From contig NC_092693.1 of assembly GCF_964275005.1 (NCBI RefSeq), forward strand, positions 20,947,706 to 21,011,705: a stretch of 64,000 nucleotides of DNA, read 5' to 3'. The DNA comes from Diadema setosum (Eukaryota > Echinodermata > Echinoidea > Diadematoida > Diadematidae). Shown here piece after piece: positions 35,476 to 47,700 of this stretch. The translations under genes and the position numbers were made by a program. The notes beneath the pieces were generated by a model, which was not told the DNA's origin, searched no databases, and saw only the letters and a list, made by a program, of their open reading frames with translations. The stretch's first letter is position 1. Each line of letters begins with the position of its first letter.

Positions 35476-37467
35476 TCAGATACGTTACCAGAGGTAGCAT
35501 CACAAAACTGATGATTGTCTGCCTATTTCTTGCTTTAAAATGGCAATGATAATGTAAAACTACAAGCTTAAACATCTACAAGCATCGTGGAAACATTTTG
35601 GAGTCAGCTTTGATCTAATCTGTAATAATAATGATCGTAATCTATAAAATGAAGGCTAAATAAAAATCAAAAACATGTACATATTTCGGCTTGAAATATG
35701 TTTCCCTAATCTGAACTTTTTACCTGCATTTGAATTACAACAATAATCTCATTGATTATGTATGCAACTTTATGAACAAGTATTATACCTCTCATAAATA
35801 GCAAATGCCAGGTAACATCTCTGTCAGATTAAATACATTTCGGATCGAAAGAAGAAAGGTGTGTGGTAACGTATCTGACGCATCAGACTCTCCGTTAGTA
35901 TACAATTTTAAACCCAACACCAATCATGCCAATATATTCATTTTAACTTGTAAGAACATCACAATATGATTATTTTCGTTAAAACACCGCACTTCTAAAC
36001 GTAAAAAAAATGTTCTCGTCCTCGATAGAAGATTAGATCATTCTTCAATAAAACTTTGAGATGTACGTAAAATACGAGTCAAGCAGGCACAATTCCAGAA
36101 TGCTTCTTTTCTGATATAGTTCCGAAATTTTGTTATTATGATACACGGAAGACGGTAAGAATGAAATTGGAAAAGATATAAGCAAGTGATAAATACAAAT
36201 TCAAATTCCTTTGTTCCTGTCTGTAATAAATTAGGTCTGAAGAACTAATAAGCGATGGTAACGTATCTGACAAAATATTTGTTTATTGACATAATAAACT
36301 ACCAATTTACATCAAACCCCGATCACTCAAACATATGATTCAAAAACCTGATGCAAAACGTTAGAAATTGTTAGACATCAAATCCTATCGATATTTTCAG
36401 AACATAAGCCTGCAACGAAGGGAGTGATCTTGACTTTAACCATAATACTAACCCCATTTTATGCAAATAAGATGCAACATTATAATGAAAGGGAGACCGT
36501 TCATGTAGTTGCGTTTGCTGTGAAGTTGAAAAAAAAAGTGGGTACCAAAATTTAGCCTCTAAAGTCTTTCTATGTTATTGTGGAACATAACACGCACACA
36601 GGCACACACACAAACACAACAAAGCAGAAAGAAAATGAATTTGTAACATGTCTGACGGCACTTTTTGTAAATGCTACAATAAGTGATAGTACATTTCTGG
36701 TTTAGATGAGTATAGGTTTTAACCTTTTGCAAGATAATCGAAATCCACTTACACGAAATTCTTTACAGCATATAACTCTATGAAGAATTAAGTATTTACT
36801 TCATGAAAACGGCCCCGAAGTGACTGAGATGTCCAAAATAAAGTACAAGAAAGATGTCCAAATAAAAGGAGATGAGCCACCACATTTTGTTTGAAACTTA
36901 TTCTTTTACTTTATATTGGACATATCGGCCACTTCAAAACCGATTTTCTTGAAATAAAGGCCTAATTCCTCTTAGAACTATCCTTTTAGCAAGTCATAAC
37001 AAGAGAGCCCGTTGTAAACCGGTTAAATCCGCGCGCAAAAGCGCGGCACGGATAACCTTTTATTTTGTTGGTAACGTATCTGACACTTTTGATGGTAACG
37101 TATCTGACGTGCCGTTACCGTTCTCATACTATTATCTACTAAAATATTCATTTTCTCAAAAAAATTTTGTTGTGTGATTAATCATTGCCTTAAGTATTCA
37201 AAAGTATCTGAGCTTCGTTTTTACATACAGCATACTTTTTTCTAAATGAATCAAAGTTTAAGTAACGTATCTGATGTCAGCTTATCGTAACATGAGGCTT
37301 CCGCGGCTTCGGATCAGTATATTTATTTTGTAACAAGAGATTCAATGAACTAATCATGGTTCCATGTATGCGTTAGGTTGACTTTGTTTAACACATGAAA
37401 TTACACTGCCATGCGGCATTTCTTTGATCTTCTCTCAAGAGTCTGAAAAAAGGGTAACGTATCTGAC
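35476..37467. repeat. Dispersed 15-bp iteron GGTAACGTATCTGAC inside the 2.6-kb element
   Basis: Exact copies on the plus strand start at 35865, 36257, 37070, 37094 and 37453. Near-exact copies are at 37261 (13 of 15) and, inverted, at 35476-35489 (14 of 14 of the core). A weaker copy lies at 36642 (12 of 15). Spacing is irregular: about 390, 390, 390, 430, 24, 167 and 192 bases. Confidence 0.9.
36690..36990. mobile_element. MITE family A, copy 4 (diverged, nested)
   Basis: It shares the ATGAAAACGGCCCCGAAGTG-type and TTGGACATATCGGCCACTTC-type central blocks with the other family A copies, but is more diverged. It lies inside the 35.26-37.87 kb element, so it may be an old insertion or part of that element's makeup. 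Confidence 0.55.
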
Positions 37468-38425
37468 TGCGATTTGGCGACATGATATAAATTATCTCTT
37501 AGAAAAATATCAAAACATCATATTGTTATGTAATATTATTTTTCATTCAGGCACTCGAGGGGCAATGTAATGAGGTACAAAAGATTTGATCTGAATGATA
37601 TGTTAACAAGTAACAACTTGTTATATGAACACTTCCTGTCCTGGCGACATGGGGTTTTTAGGGTTACATCAAACTTCGGATGGTATTTCTAATATTATCC
37701 CGGACGTCCCAATAGCTTTATTGGTATTTATTTTACAGGTCCGACCTCTCAGATGAATTTAAGCAAAAAAATTGGTTTCTGAGGGACAAAATATCGATTG
37801 AAACTGTATAAACATGCTGGCGACACGAAAATCGCAGTTTTGCACGCTTTATCGGAGAATGGCCCTTATACTGTACAGGTGACATTGCCTCTGCCACTTA
37901 CGATTGCATATTTTTCATACAATATGATGGTGTATGATTAAGTACTATGATTATGTGATAATAATGATTGCTTATGTAAATAATTGCGTTTATAAGTATA
38001 ATTGGGCATATGATTGCGACTAACATCACTGACCTGTGGGGGAAAATGTGAAAACTTTGAAATTTCTTACATTTCTTGTCAAAGGCATTATGAGCTATAC
38101 CTGCACTGTTTTTATCTGAGTGATTGATGATGATCAGCGAAACTTGTGCATTCCCGAATCTCTGGAATGAATTGAAACAGTGCTTTCGTTGATCATCTTA
38201 AATGTTACCTATTGGTTTTTGGTTGCTTTTTTTTCTCAGTATTTTACATGTAGGCCTACTCTAATCATTTACTTCCTTTCTGTAGACTCTTATCTTTCTT
38301 TGTATCCGTTTTACGATATTCCGCACTTCAATTCTTCAATTCTATTCAATTCCAGCCTCACATGACATGAGTACTATTTTTAAATATGTTGAGCGCGATG
38401 GCAGTTCAGAAATTCGTCGTATTAA

Positions 38426-38731
38426 AGGGGATGGCTATAACTGATCAGTGGGAATCAGTGGGAATGCTGGGGGATGATTGTTCCAATCATTGTGGGATTC
38501 ATTTGAGTACATTATATTTATTGTTGTGTGAAAATTATTTGCTTCAGAGTGGTCTCATATTCAAGTAATGTGCAGTATAATGTTTCCAAGTAAGCATGCC
38601 TGTACAGTGACGGGGCGATCGTTAACATTACTTGAAAGTGAGACCATTCTGAAGCAAATAATTTTCACACAACAATAGATATATAATGTACTCTTAAATG
38701 AATCCCACTGATCAGTTACTAGCCATCCCCT
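38426..38731. mobile_element. Long-arm hairpin MITE (family E), TTAA-flanked
   Basis: Arms of about 120-150 bases are inverted around a spacer near 38580-38620. Shared blocks include AAAATTATTTGCTTCAGA and CTGATCAGTGGGA. Ends are AGGGGATGGC and GCCATCCCCT with TTAA at 38422-38425 and 38732-38735. A small internal duplication (GATCAGTGGGAATCAGTGGG) occurs in the left arm only. Confidence 0.8.
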
Positions 38732-38755
38732 TTAAACAGACAAAAACGGATTGAG

Positions 38756-39679
38756 TATTCACGTCTGTGTGTGTGTTTATTTGTTTTTTTCTATCATACT
38801 CCATGCATTACCATCGTGAATGTCATAGTGTGCGGCAGTGAAAAGAATAACGGTTCATGGAACTTTAAAGTTATAAGTTCAATCAACAACAACAACAACA
38901 AAAAGAGAAAGAAAGAAAGAGAAAAACCCTAAAAGCGACATCTGTGACCCGCGTGTAATGGTTTCATCCGGAACAACGTTAGACGCTGTGCATGCATGCC
39001 TCGTGATCTGGCTTGCCTACCCTGGCGAGACCGGTGGCTCAAACCAAAAAAGTATTGTGGCACCTCGAATTGTGGCACCTCGAAACAATTAAACTTGTAC
39101 CTGCATAGAAAATTATCAGTCTTTGGATCTGAATAACGACAAAATGTCAAGTGAAGCATTAAAGGACACTGTATACGTCAGCTGGATCGTGTATACATCA
39201 TGCATGGATCATTGGAGTTAAATAGCTATGCTTGACTTTGGGCTTCACTCTGTGATGCAAGCATGCATGTCTTTAGGTTTGTGACAGTAATTGTAAGTAC
39301 CTATTTTATCTAATTTTTGTCTATATTATGTGGGTTTCTGGGTGTACGTGCGTGTGCGTATGCGTGTATATGAGGCGAGAGGTTGACTGGAAGGGAGGAG
39401 GTACAAGCAAGCAAAAAAAAAAAATGTCAACGTAATAGTCTTGCGAAATGAAGTTGGAAAAAAATTCAATTTTCATTCATGTTCCTTGGGAAATTTGATA
39501 TAAAGTTGATCACACAGAAAGTGATTAAAATTATATCGTTGGGTTCAAATTCAAGATTCACTGTTTAATGAAATTGCGAGGATATCTTGCGACCAGAGAT
39601 ATACAAGCATTAGTGTAGCCAAGGCATTGTTCTGAATGACAGCAGCACTGAGATAAACGCAGCTGCTCAGTGAAAATTT
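38756..39679. other. No gene recognised
   Basis: AT-rich sequence. A tandem TGTGGCACCTCGAA pair lies at 39057-39083, and a related GCCTCGAATTGAGG phrase recurs at about 46189-46202. Confidence 0.5.
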
Positions 39680-39930
39680 GAAACGAAAGAAGAGTTAAGT
39701 CGCAAAACGAGCTAACTCCATTCTTGTAAAGTTGAGTTATTGCCATTAACTTTGCTAAATAAACAACGAATATAAGAAATGCATACTTTTAATCATAACT
39801 TCAAATATATTCCTTATGTTACAAGGGAGGTATCACAGGAAAGGAGGTATTCCGCTCTATTTGGTGATATGGATTTCCTTTAAAATATTATCTAAAAAAT
39901 GGCGCTAAGCCCAAATTAATCTGGCTGACA
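39680..39930. mobile_element. MITE family D, copy 1
   Basis: It shares blocks in order with 40385-40623: TCGCAAAACGAGCTAACTCC, TTCATAACTT-type and AATGGCGCTAAGC. Confidence 0.6.
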
Positions 39931-40384
39931 TGTCATTCAAGATGAAGCTTACTTGCATGAGACGTACTTGAGACTGCTGGGGCATTATAATCATTAATTG
40001 TCCCTTCATACTTAAGAACGTCAAATCTTTCATGCGGGGTTAATATGAAACTCTTACGGGGGTAGTGAGCCAACTATAGGACGTAATTATTTCGTTAATT
40101 CGAAAATAAAAAGAAGCTGCGTCCCAACGAACCTTCGAATTACGATATTTGTTTATTTTGTTTTCGGATTTACGAATCTTCGGAATAAAAACTGTTACCT
40201 ACAAAAGTTTACCCAGAGACGATAACACCGTTTTGAGGTTTTTAGGAATAAAGTTGGACTTTCCTCCCCTTTATTATACCTCCTCTTGGGGGAAAATACT
40301 TCATATTATTCACTCTCTGGAATAACGTAAACCGGTTTCCAATTATAGGGCGCCATCTTGTGAGGAGAAGCAAACAATATTTTG

Positions 40385-40623
40385 AAGAGTTTTATCGCAA
40401 AACGAGCTAAATCCATTCTTGTTAAGTTGAGATATTTGTGATTAAACCTGCTAAACAACAACGAAAATAATAAGAAAATAGGGGATTTTTATTCATAACT
40501 TTTAGAATATTCCTTGATATGCCACAAGTAAGGCATTACTGGAAAGGTTTAATGTTGCTTTTTCTGATGATGGACTTGAAATGTTCAAAAATGGCGCTTA
40601 GCTCATTTTGCGATAAAATTCTT
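40385..40623. mobile_element. MITE family D, copy 2
   Basis: It begins GAAGAGTTTTATCGCAAAAC and ends with the inverted TTTTGCGATAAAATTCTTC, a roughly 27-base terminal repeat with two or three mismatches. The interior has no ORF. Confidence 0.7.
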
Positions 40624-41132
40624 CATTTGCATACGGCTGTCATGTTTTCCATTTTTCAGTCTGAACAGTATAAAACAAGAGTAGAAAATGAGAGATCTCG
40701 CATGGCTTCCTGATCTCTTTCGTAAAACAATCCTAAAACGCCAACGCGCTTTACAAAATAATCAACGATTAAATAGACAAAATCACTCTTCCTCATGACT
40801 TATGTGTACGTGCATTACGAAATTGATACTCAGTAATTAATTTGTGAAAATCAAAGGCTCAAAAACTTTGAGAGTGTCTTTGAAGTGCTTATCCCGCGAA
40901 TCGCACTGATTTGAATGCACAACTTTTAAAATCCATGCCCAGACATGAAATGTAACACAAATGTTCTTACATCCGAATTAACCATAATTTGAAAGCACTA
41001 AACATGAATCGTTTAACTAATATGTCGCTCTACCACTTCAAACAGACGAATTTGAATGCACATAGAGAGAAAATGGATGATAATTTTAACAAAATTGGCC
41101 GGGAAAATCTATTCAAACAGATAAACATGATA

Positions 41133-41247
41133 TGAATGATGATGATGATAATGATAATAAAATAACAACATACATAATAATGACTACTACTACTTCTACT
41201 ACTACTACTACTACTAACAACATACATAATAATGACTACTACTACTT

Positions 41248-41284
<37 letters not shown>

Positions 41285-41374
41285 ATACTACTACTACTAC
41301 TACTATTACCACTACTACTATAACTACTACTAATAATAATAATGGTAATGATAACAATGATAATAATGATAATT
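41133..41374. repeat. (ATG)n, (ACT)n and (AAT)n trinucleotide block with an internal duplication
   Basis: A segment starting AACAACATACATAATAATGA plus an ACT tract occurs twice back to back (41165 and 41216). Poly-Tyr, poly-Ser and poly-Val ORFs here are artefacts. Confidence 0.95.
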
Positions 41375-41799
41375 CACGAGAACAAACTTCTGTTTTTGTT
41401 GACAACAGTGTACACTACACACACTACATACCCTGTACCACTCTCTGAGAACCTCCTCCAGTTTGCTTTTGTATCTGTTATTTATGATTTGTATGTGATA
41501 ATGTATGTCCATTTATATAGCAGCTCTTACGATATCTGAATATTTAAACTTCTTTTTCACATTGTCATACGCGGAATAATGTAACCATATTACTAGATTA
41601 TAGTCTCTATGCTACTACCCAGAGTGCCTCCAGGCGCAAGAATGATTTTGCACATGAATTCACTCGCAGCAGGCACAGCTGACGGGTGATACAAAACCGG
41701 CAAACCCTATTACATTTATAGTATGTAATAGTCATGATTTTTTTTCTTCTGAAATTTGACACGATGAGGTCCGTAGTGCTGATAACGGCATCGTTTTGG

Positions 41800-42005
41800 C
41801 CGAGTCAGAACTAACCCGGAACTGGGGTCATACACCGTTCCGGGTAAAAAATGACTTGGAATTTGGTCATGAAGACCCCGAATGGGGTCACCCTGACCCA
41901 ATTCATGACTCTGAATGGGTCATATCTGACCCCATTTCTTGTCATTTCTGACCCGGAACGGTGTGTGAGCCCAACGGACCCAGTTCCGGGTCAGTTCTGA
42001 CTCGG
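41800..42005. mobile_element. Hairpin MITE with CCGAGTCAGAACT termini
   Basis: Left CCGAGTCAGAACTAACCCGG and right complement CCGAGTCAGAACTGACCCGG form a long inverted repeat. ACCCGGAACGGTGT-type blocks are also inverted further in. About 206 bp, no ORF. Confidence 0.75.
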
Positions 42006-42772
42006 ATGTTTTAAGAGTGTATGCCTTACAGTCCCCCCTCCTCCCCTCGCTTCGACGGGAAAGGAAGGGAGGAAACCCTCTATCACATAAGATAATAGTG
42101 GATTTTGTTGTGCCTCTTTCAACTACTTTTTCTTTTTTTTTTCTTAAGAGCTACAAGTATGTGTGTGCGTGTGTATGAGCCCTCAATATATACCCACCCC
42201 TCCCCCCCCCCCCCCCATTCTGCGGTCCTTGCAAAGCATGTAAACACTTTGCAGTTCAATCCTTTTCAAATTCAACAATCGCTCCTTGCACAGCTTGTTC
42301 CAAAGACGCATTCATATAAGCATTATACGGTATACACAAAACGCATCGGCCCGTGAATTTTGGGAGTTACACATCGTCGTATATCGTTATTGAGCGGGAT
42401 GAGTACACGCTTTATGATATCATGATTTAATATACACATGGCCATATTGGAGGGATATCCCGATTCTACTGAGGCTATTAAAAAAGCAAGAAAATTGGTC
42501 TTTTATTTCAGCCACATATTATGATAAAGAGGTATGTGTTGTATTTCAAAGGTATCAACGGATTTTACTTTGCATACCGTCCCTTGGTGCTTTCGAAAGA
42601 AAACATAAATGAATTGCTTCATACAAAGTGCATATTTCAATGCCCCATTATCTTTATAGGCCTACAGCTATATCAGGATGAGCTTGCGGGATTTATCCCG
42701 TAGATCATTTTATTGTCCAAAGTACCTTTCATCGACAAAATACCCCCCCCCCCAAAAAAAAAAAAAAACAAC

Positions 42773-42803
<31 letters not shown>

Positions 42804-44118
42804 AACAACAACAACAAAACAACAATCCACGAACTTTCAAAAGCTTAAGTGGAAGAACCATGTGCAGAAACATTAACAGAGAGGGACATGGTTTCTGCAG
42901 CACAATTAATACGCAAAACTCCATGAATTGCTGAGTCAGTTTGGGTCGTCTCCTTCAATGATAACGAGATTCAAAGGTAATGACGATGCACAAACTTCTG
43001 CACAGCCGTTACATTTTTCCATCTTGAGACCACTGCAGACATGGCAATTATGTTTATGAAACAATAGAGACACAACAATTGGTTTCACAGTACAGTTGTA
43101 TACTGATATACTCACCATGCTCACACGCAATCATCAAGTTCGACACGGACCATGGCTCTTCAAAACGTTCATTCTCTTCACAGCTGTATGTTCTGTCCAG
43201 CGAGACCGGCGCTCGCTACACAAACCTGTGCGGGCGCTAACATTGGTATGCTGAACAGTCACGTTTCAACTCGAGACAATGATATTACGTAACTGAATCA
43301 ATTCCCGGACAAGAAGCCTGCAACAAACAGAAGACAGGGCGACGTGTTCTTCCGTTCTTTTTTTTTCTGTTCTTTGCATTAGTGAATAATGTTACATGTT
43401 TGATACTGTTAACCTACTACTGCATGTATAATGCTTGTACAGTGTAGTTCTAACCTGTGTGGACCCCTCTGAAAGCCATGCAGCCATAGGGTGACGTGGG
43501 TGTTCCACCCCAGGAGTAGAAAAAAAAAATGAGTTGAATTGAATGCTCCTGTACCACTAACCGCAAACCGCAAACCGGTTGGGGAACTTATTTCCTACAA
43601 TATTGACATTGTCCTTTAGTTCTCTACACGTGAACACCCATGGACATCGATGTCATGCACCACCTCCTGAGAGAGCAAACTTTTTCCATGGGACATCCAT
43701 TTGATCGACCTTGTTCTACAAATACATGTACTGCATATCTTACATTGAACTTGATTATGTCTGACGTAAAACAAGTTAATGATATTCAATTACACACCGA
43801 CAGAACCATCCACGATTCAGTACGTATACATTACGAATCAATCACTTCCTTGATAATAATACATGCCTGTCTCGCCGTGTACAATCAAAGGATCACCGCA
43901 GACGGCATGTGTGACTATCCTCGCACACAGCATGGGTGTTGAATCATATCGTTTTCAGATTGCCAGCCTTTCCCCTTCCCCTTCACATACGCGACGAACG
44001 ATAACAACATAATTACAGGCTGTCGTAGACTGAAACAAGATTTTGTTTTTCTTCTTCTTCCGGCTTTTGAAAAATGGTTTTCAACTACTGCTAAAAGATC
44101 TGTTACAAGACTTACGAG
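42006..44118. other. No gene recognised; homopolymer tracts
   Basis: Poly-C at 42201-42216, and a C10-A15-(CA)n block at 42744-42800. A 100-residue ORF at 43640-43942 has no recognisable family or splice support. Confidence 0.45.
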
Positions 44119-44330
44119 TTCTATTAAAAGGTGGGACCCACCTTTTATTAGGATCATTTTGTTTTACTTTGTATTTGGATATCTCAGCCATTTCAAAACT
44201 AATTTTCATCAAATAAACCATGAATTCCTCTTGGAATTATATGCTTTTTAATATTTCATAAAATGGTTCATAAGTATCTCACAAAAATTAAAAACTGAAT
44301 CCCCACCTCAACCATTTCTATACCATCCCT
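44119..44330. mobile_element. MITE family A, copy 5 (right half only)
   Basis: It runs from the central GGTGGGACCCACC palindrome to the terminus CCATCCCT, followed by TTAA (44331-44334). The left half is missing. Confidence 0.75.
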
Positions 44331-44670
44331 TTAAAGACCATGATGAAAAAAAAAAAATCATTCTTAATTTCATCTATGTTTGTAAAATAAAAAAGTCGCA
44401 CGCATTCGTAACTTCTTAGGTAGAAAGATTCTAGAGAAACTAATACATTGTACATGCATTTGTTTTAGCTATAAAATACATTCATGTAAATGGCATCCCT
44501 GAGAGGGAGAGAGAGAGAGGGGGGGGGGGGGATAGAGAGATAGGAAAACCGCAGATGGTAAAAACAGTGCTGCTAGAATGGTGAAAAGGGTGGGGTCCAT
44601 TTATTTTGCCTAGGTTGAAGCGCCTGTACTGGACACAATTCCCTGTAGCTATTCCCAGAATTGTGTATAA

Positions 44671-44748
44671 TTTGTTCTTCTGCAGAAGAACAAATACTAT
44701 ACTCCATGACATAATTATTCATGAATAATTATGTCATGGAGTATAGTA
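44671..44748. repeat. Two abutting perfect palindromes (24 bp and 54 bp)
   Basis: 44671-44694 is a perfect 24-base palindrome centred on CTGCAG. 44695-44748 is a perfect 54-base palindrome centred on TTCATGAA. They touch with no intervening base and have no spacer, so each can form a cruciform with essentially no loop. A (GA)n-G tract lies about 150 bases upstream (44501-44531). Confidence 0.95.
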
Positions 44749-45639
44749 ATCAATAAATCCCCTTCCTATTCAAAGGACACCATTACTCCATACACACTTC
44801 ACCGACAAAAACAAAAACCTTCCCTCTTCTTATAAGCATTATTTACTTGCTTTACCAGTTTATGGGGATAGTTCTCTTACTGTTCTAGGACCCATTTGGG
44901 GAAATTCTACTGTAGGTCACCGGCCAGACAAACTTTGATCTGAGACAGACAATGTACCTTGCGAATTGTGAAGTCTTTGAAAAGTTTTTCTGACATTTAA
45001 GAAGTCTTGATAAGGCGCTTACATAAAGAATCTTCTAGATTACTATGCTCCATATCAATGCAAATCATTACCATTATCATTATCATGATTGTTATGCAAA
45101 AGAGTTTTTTATCTCGTGATGCCCTATACGGTACTATGAAAATTATATATTTCATGTGCGGTCTCATCACGTAGGCCTAAATTATTGATGATGAAAATGT
45201 CATTGTCTAAACTTTTATGCATCAGGCGCACAAGAATATTATCAGAAGTTAGCTACACTCACTACGAGCATTTTTATGCGCTTTAGATAAAACACACCAA
45301 GCCCAGCTTTCGAAGCACCACGCCCAGTTCACCGGGACATCCCCGAAAAACGGCCTTCTGTAAACTGTAGCCGATGAGGGCGACAACCCGCACACGGAAT
45401 GAGACAGAATTATTACACGTGGAGTGCCGGTGTACACCGTACCCGTGGTGGAAGTCGAGGAACGCGAGAGAGTGAGGCCACAATATTATTATTGATGATA
45501 TCCCATGCATTTCTGGAGCAGTTTTATTGGTTAGATTGTGTTTGAGCATCCACAGTATTTCTCAAGTATTCCATTCCTGCTTATTTCAACGGCAGGGATT
45601 CTGCAGCGTGGCATAAATGTGATACGATAACACAGACAA
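44749..45639. other. No gene recognised upstream of APRT
   Basis: It becomes GC-richer from about 45290 onwards. Short minus-strand ORFs here look like by-products of the GC content. A divergent gene sharing the APRT promoter cannot be shown. Confidence 0.45.
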
Positions 45640-45792
45640 CGTACATGAACTGCTGCCAAATGCAAACAGAATCCGACCAGCCACACACCACCACGCCCAC
45701 GGCACGGCGACACCACGCGCCGCGCCTCGGACCTCGGAGCTAGGCCTGGCCCAGAAATAGCAGAACATTAATGCTGACATAAAAGACATAAA
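45640..45792 (+). promoter_or_regulatory. Probable APRT promoter, GC-rich and TATA-less
   Basis: The sequence just upstream of the APRT start is much more GC- and CpG-rich than its AT-rich surroundings (dense CG dinucleotides at about 45690-45740). There is no TATA box. This fits a housekeeping, dispersed-start promoter. Exact start sites are not visible. Confidence 0.5.
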
Positions 45793-45881
45793 ATGGCTTC
45801 AACCGATCAGGAAAAGATGACACGAGTGAAGAATGCAATCGGAAGCATCCCGGATTTCCCTAAACCAGGCATTCTATTTAG
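45793..45881 (+). CDS. APRT: APRT exon 1 (residues 1-30)
   Basis: It runs from ATG at 45793 (context ataaaATGG, A at -3 and G at +4) to AG|GTAAGA and ends in phase 2. It encodes the N-terminal helix and the start of the [10 protein letters not shown] motif. Confidence 0.93.
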
Positions 45882-47667
45882 GTAAGAATGACTGTACATC
45901 TGTCTAACGTCTAATTACTAGGCCTCTAGGGCCTAGTAATAGTAGTACATCTCATCTCACTGTACATAACATAAGATTAATATCAAGATTTAAGAACGTT
46001 CAGCACGCAGCACAGCATGCATCGCTACAAAGCTATTTAATCACTAATAATTTACAGCCTCCCTTCTGGCTAAATGCTCTTCTTTTAATCTAGCACTAAA
46101 TTTGAATTACCACTACCAGTAATACTAGCCCAACCAGACACTGTTACGCTATGCGAAAACAGCGTCTGACGAGCACGGCATGCAGCCTCGAATTGAGGAA
46201 CCTCAACACAACTACAAAACTTAGGAACATGTATACTTTTCTCCTTTAAACAGAATACTTTACTCACGTTAAATGCATGTTTCTATTACAGAAGAATAGT
46301 TCGCCACACTGGGTCCATGGAGACCACTTGCGATAAGTCCGTGGAACAAATAAATGACACTTTCTGGCGCAATTCCTGACCGTCGGGCTTCGTCGTTGCA
46401 GGATTCAAAATGGCGCCTTGACTTATGCGCATGCGTGACCGGATGTGCTCCAGAGCGAGCACGTGTGCGTTGAAAGTGTCGAACAAACCTTGGCGTCTGC
46501 TACACAATAACCGTGGTATGGAGCTCAATGTTCCTCGCCCGACCAGACGCCAGCCGCCGCCAAGCCCAGTACATAGCTGTATACTAGTAAGCGTGCGTAC
46601 GCTGCTTGAGTGTAGCAGCACGGTCGACAGCGCGACCTTTTGAAAGGGCATTCACATCACGTGACCACCCGATATCTAAACTTGGCCTGGCGTGAAAGAT
46701 TGTGTACGGTGTGGACATGCTGGATATGATGATCAATTTCGGTAAGTTTCATTACGTACATTTGAATACTGATAGCATCAGATGTAGAGTAAATATTGAA
46801 GAGTATACTCAATGAGTTTGAGGTGACAAAAATGATCGTAAGTATCAAAAGTCAAAGCTATCGTGATACGATTACGTCGCTCTCCTAGTGGTTGGTGGTC
46901 GCGCTCGTACAGCCCTGTCGCGACGTACCATGTACAGCGACTGGGCTGTATATAGTTACAGTACAGTATTCATCGCATAATCGGGCATCTGATAATCGGG
47001 AACCTCGCTTAAATGACATACGCTTCCCAGAAACATTTCCAATGCACGTTATTTTCACTGGATAATCGGGCGGGGACCTCTGATAAACGGGACAATTTTT
47101 CTTCAAGCGATCTTTGATTTTGTTGATATTTCACACAAAAAATATACCAAAATACCACAATAATATTTCATAGATTCCCTATCAGTTGTCGTTTACATCA
47201 AACTTACAAAGCAAGCTTCGGATTGGTGTGTTTTGACCTCCGTCCATCCAGTACACGTACATTTCAGCTCGCTGCCCGCCTTCGCTTTTCTGTACATGTG
47301 TATATATGGCGAGCCAGATCGCTACAACACATGTACAGTGCAGTGATCGCGGCAAGTAAACAATCAAGCCGTGATGATTGAATGACTGAAGGACTTTTCA
47401 TTGACGTTCCCACATCAGTTCTGGGTAATCATTTCCCATGGTTGTGGATATGTATTTATACAGAACGCCCTACGTGTCCAAGAATTCTACGAATGTTTAA
47501 GAAAGTGCTAGCTTTTAATCCACATATTTTGTGTTCGAAGAGAGGCGACAGAAGAAGAACCAGGTTGCGATTACTCTACATCATTGCGAGAATGCAGGGA
47601 CAGCTAGAGGGTCGCGCCGAGGGTAGCGTGGTTGTGTATTCATGTACATGTACAGTACGTCAGTATG

Positions 47668-47700
<33 letters not shown>

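Larger units (their letters stand above)
35262..37865. mobile_element. 2.6-kb non-autonomous element with perfect 26-bp terminal inverted repeats and internal iterons
   Basis: The two ends carry the same 26-base sequence in inverted orientation, beginning GGGCCATTCTCCGATAAAGC (35262-35287 and complement at 37840-37865). Both are flanked by TTAT (35258-35261 and 37866-37869), a probable 4-bp target duplication. No ORF of 60 residues or more exists between 35057 and 38179 in any frame. Inside are seven strong copies of GGTAACGTATCTGAC and a nested diverged MITE A (about 36690-36990). The superfamily is unclear. Confidence 0.8.

Noticed and set aside
35476..37467. CRISPR-like array
   Set aside because: Spacing is irregular and very wide, repeats are 15 bases, orientation is mixed and the genome is eukaryotic.
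46286..46651. 121-residue minus-strand ORF in APRT intron 1
   Set aside because: It is a by-product of the CpG-rich cluster, with no recognisable domain or splice support.
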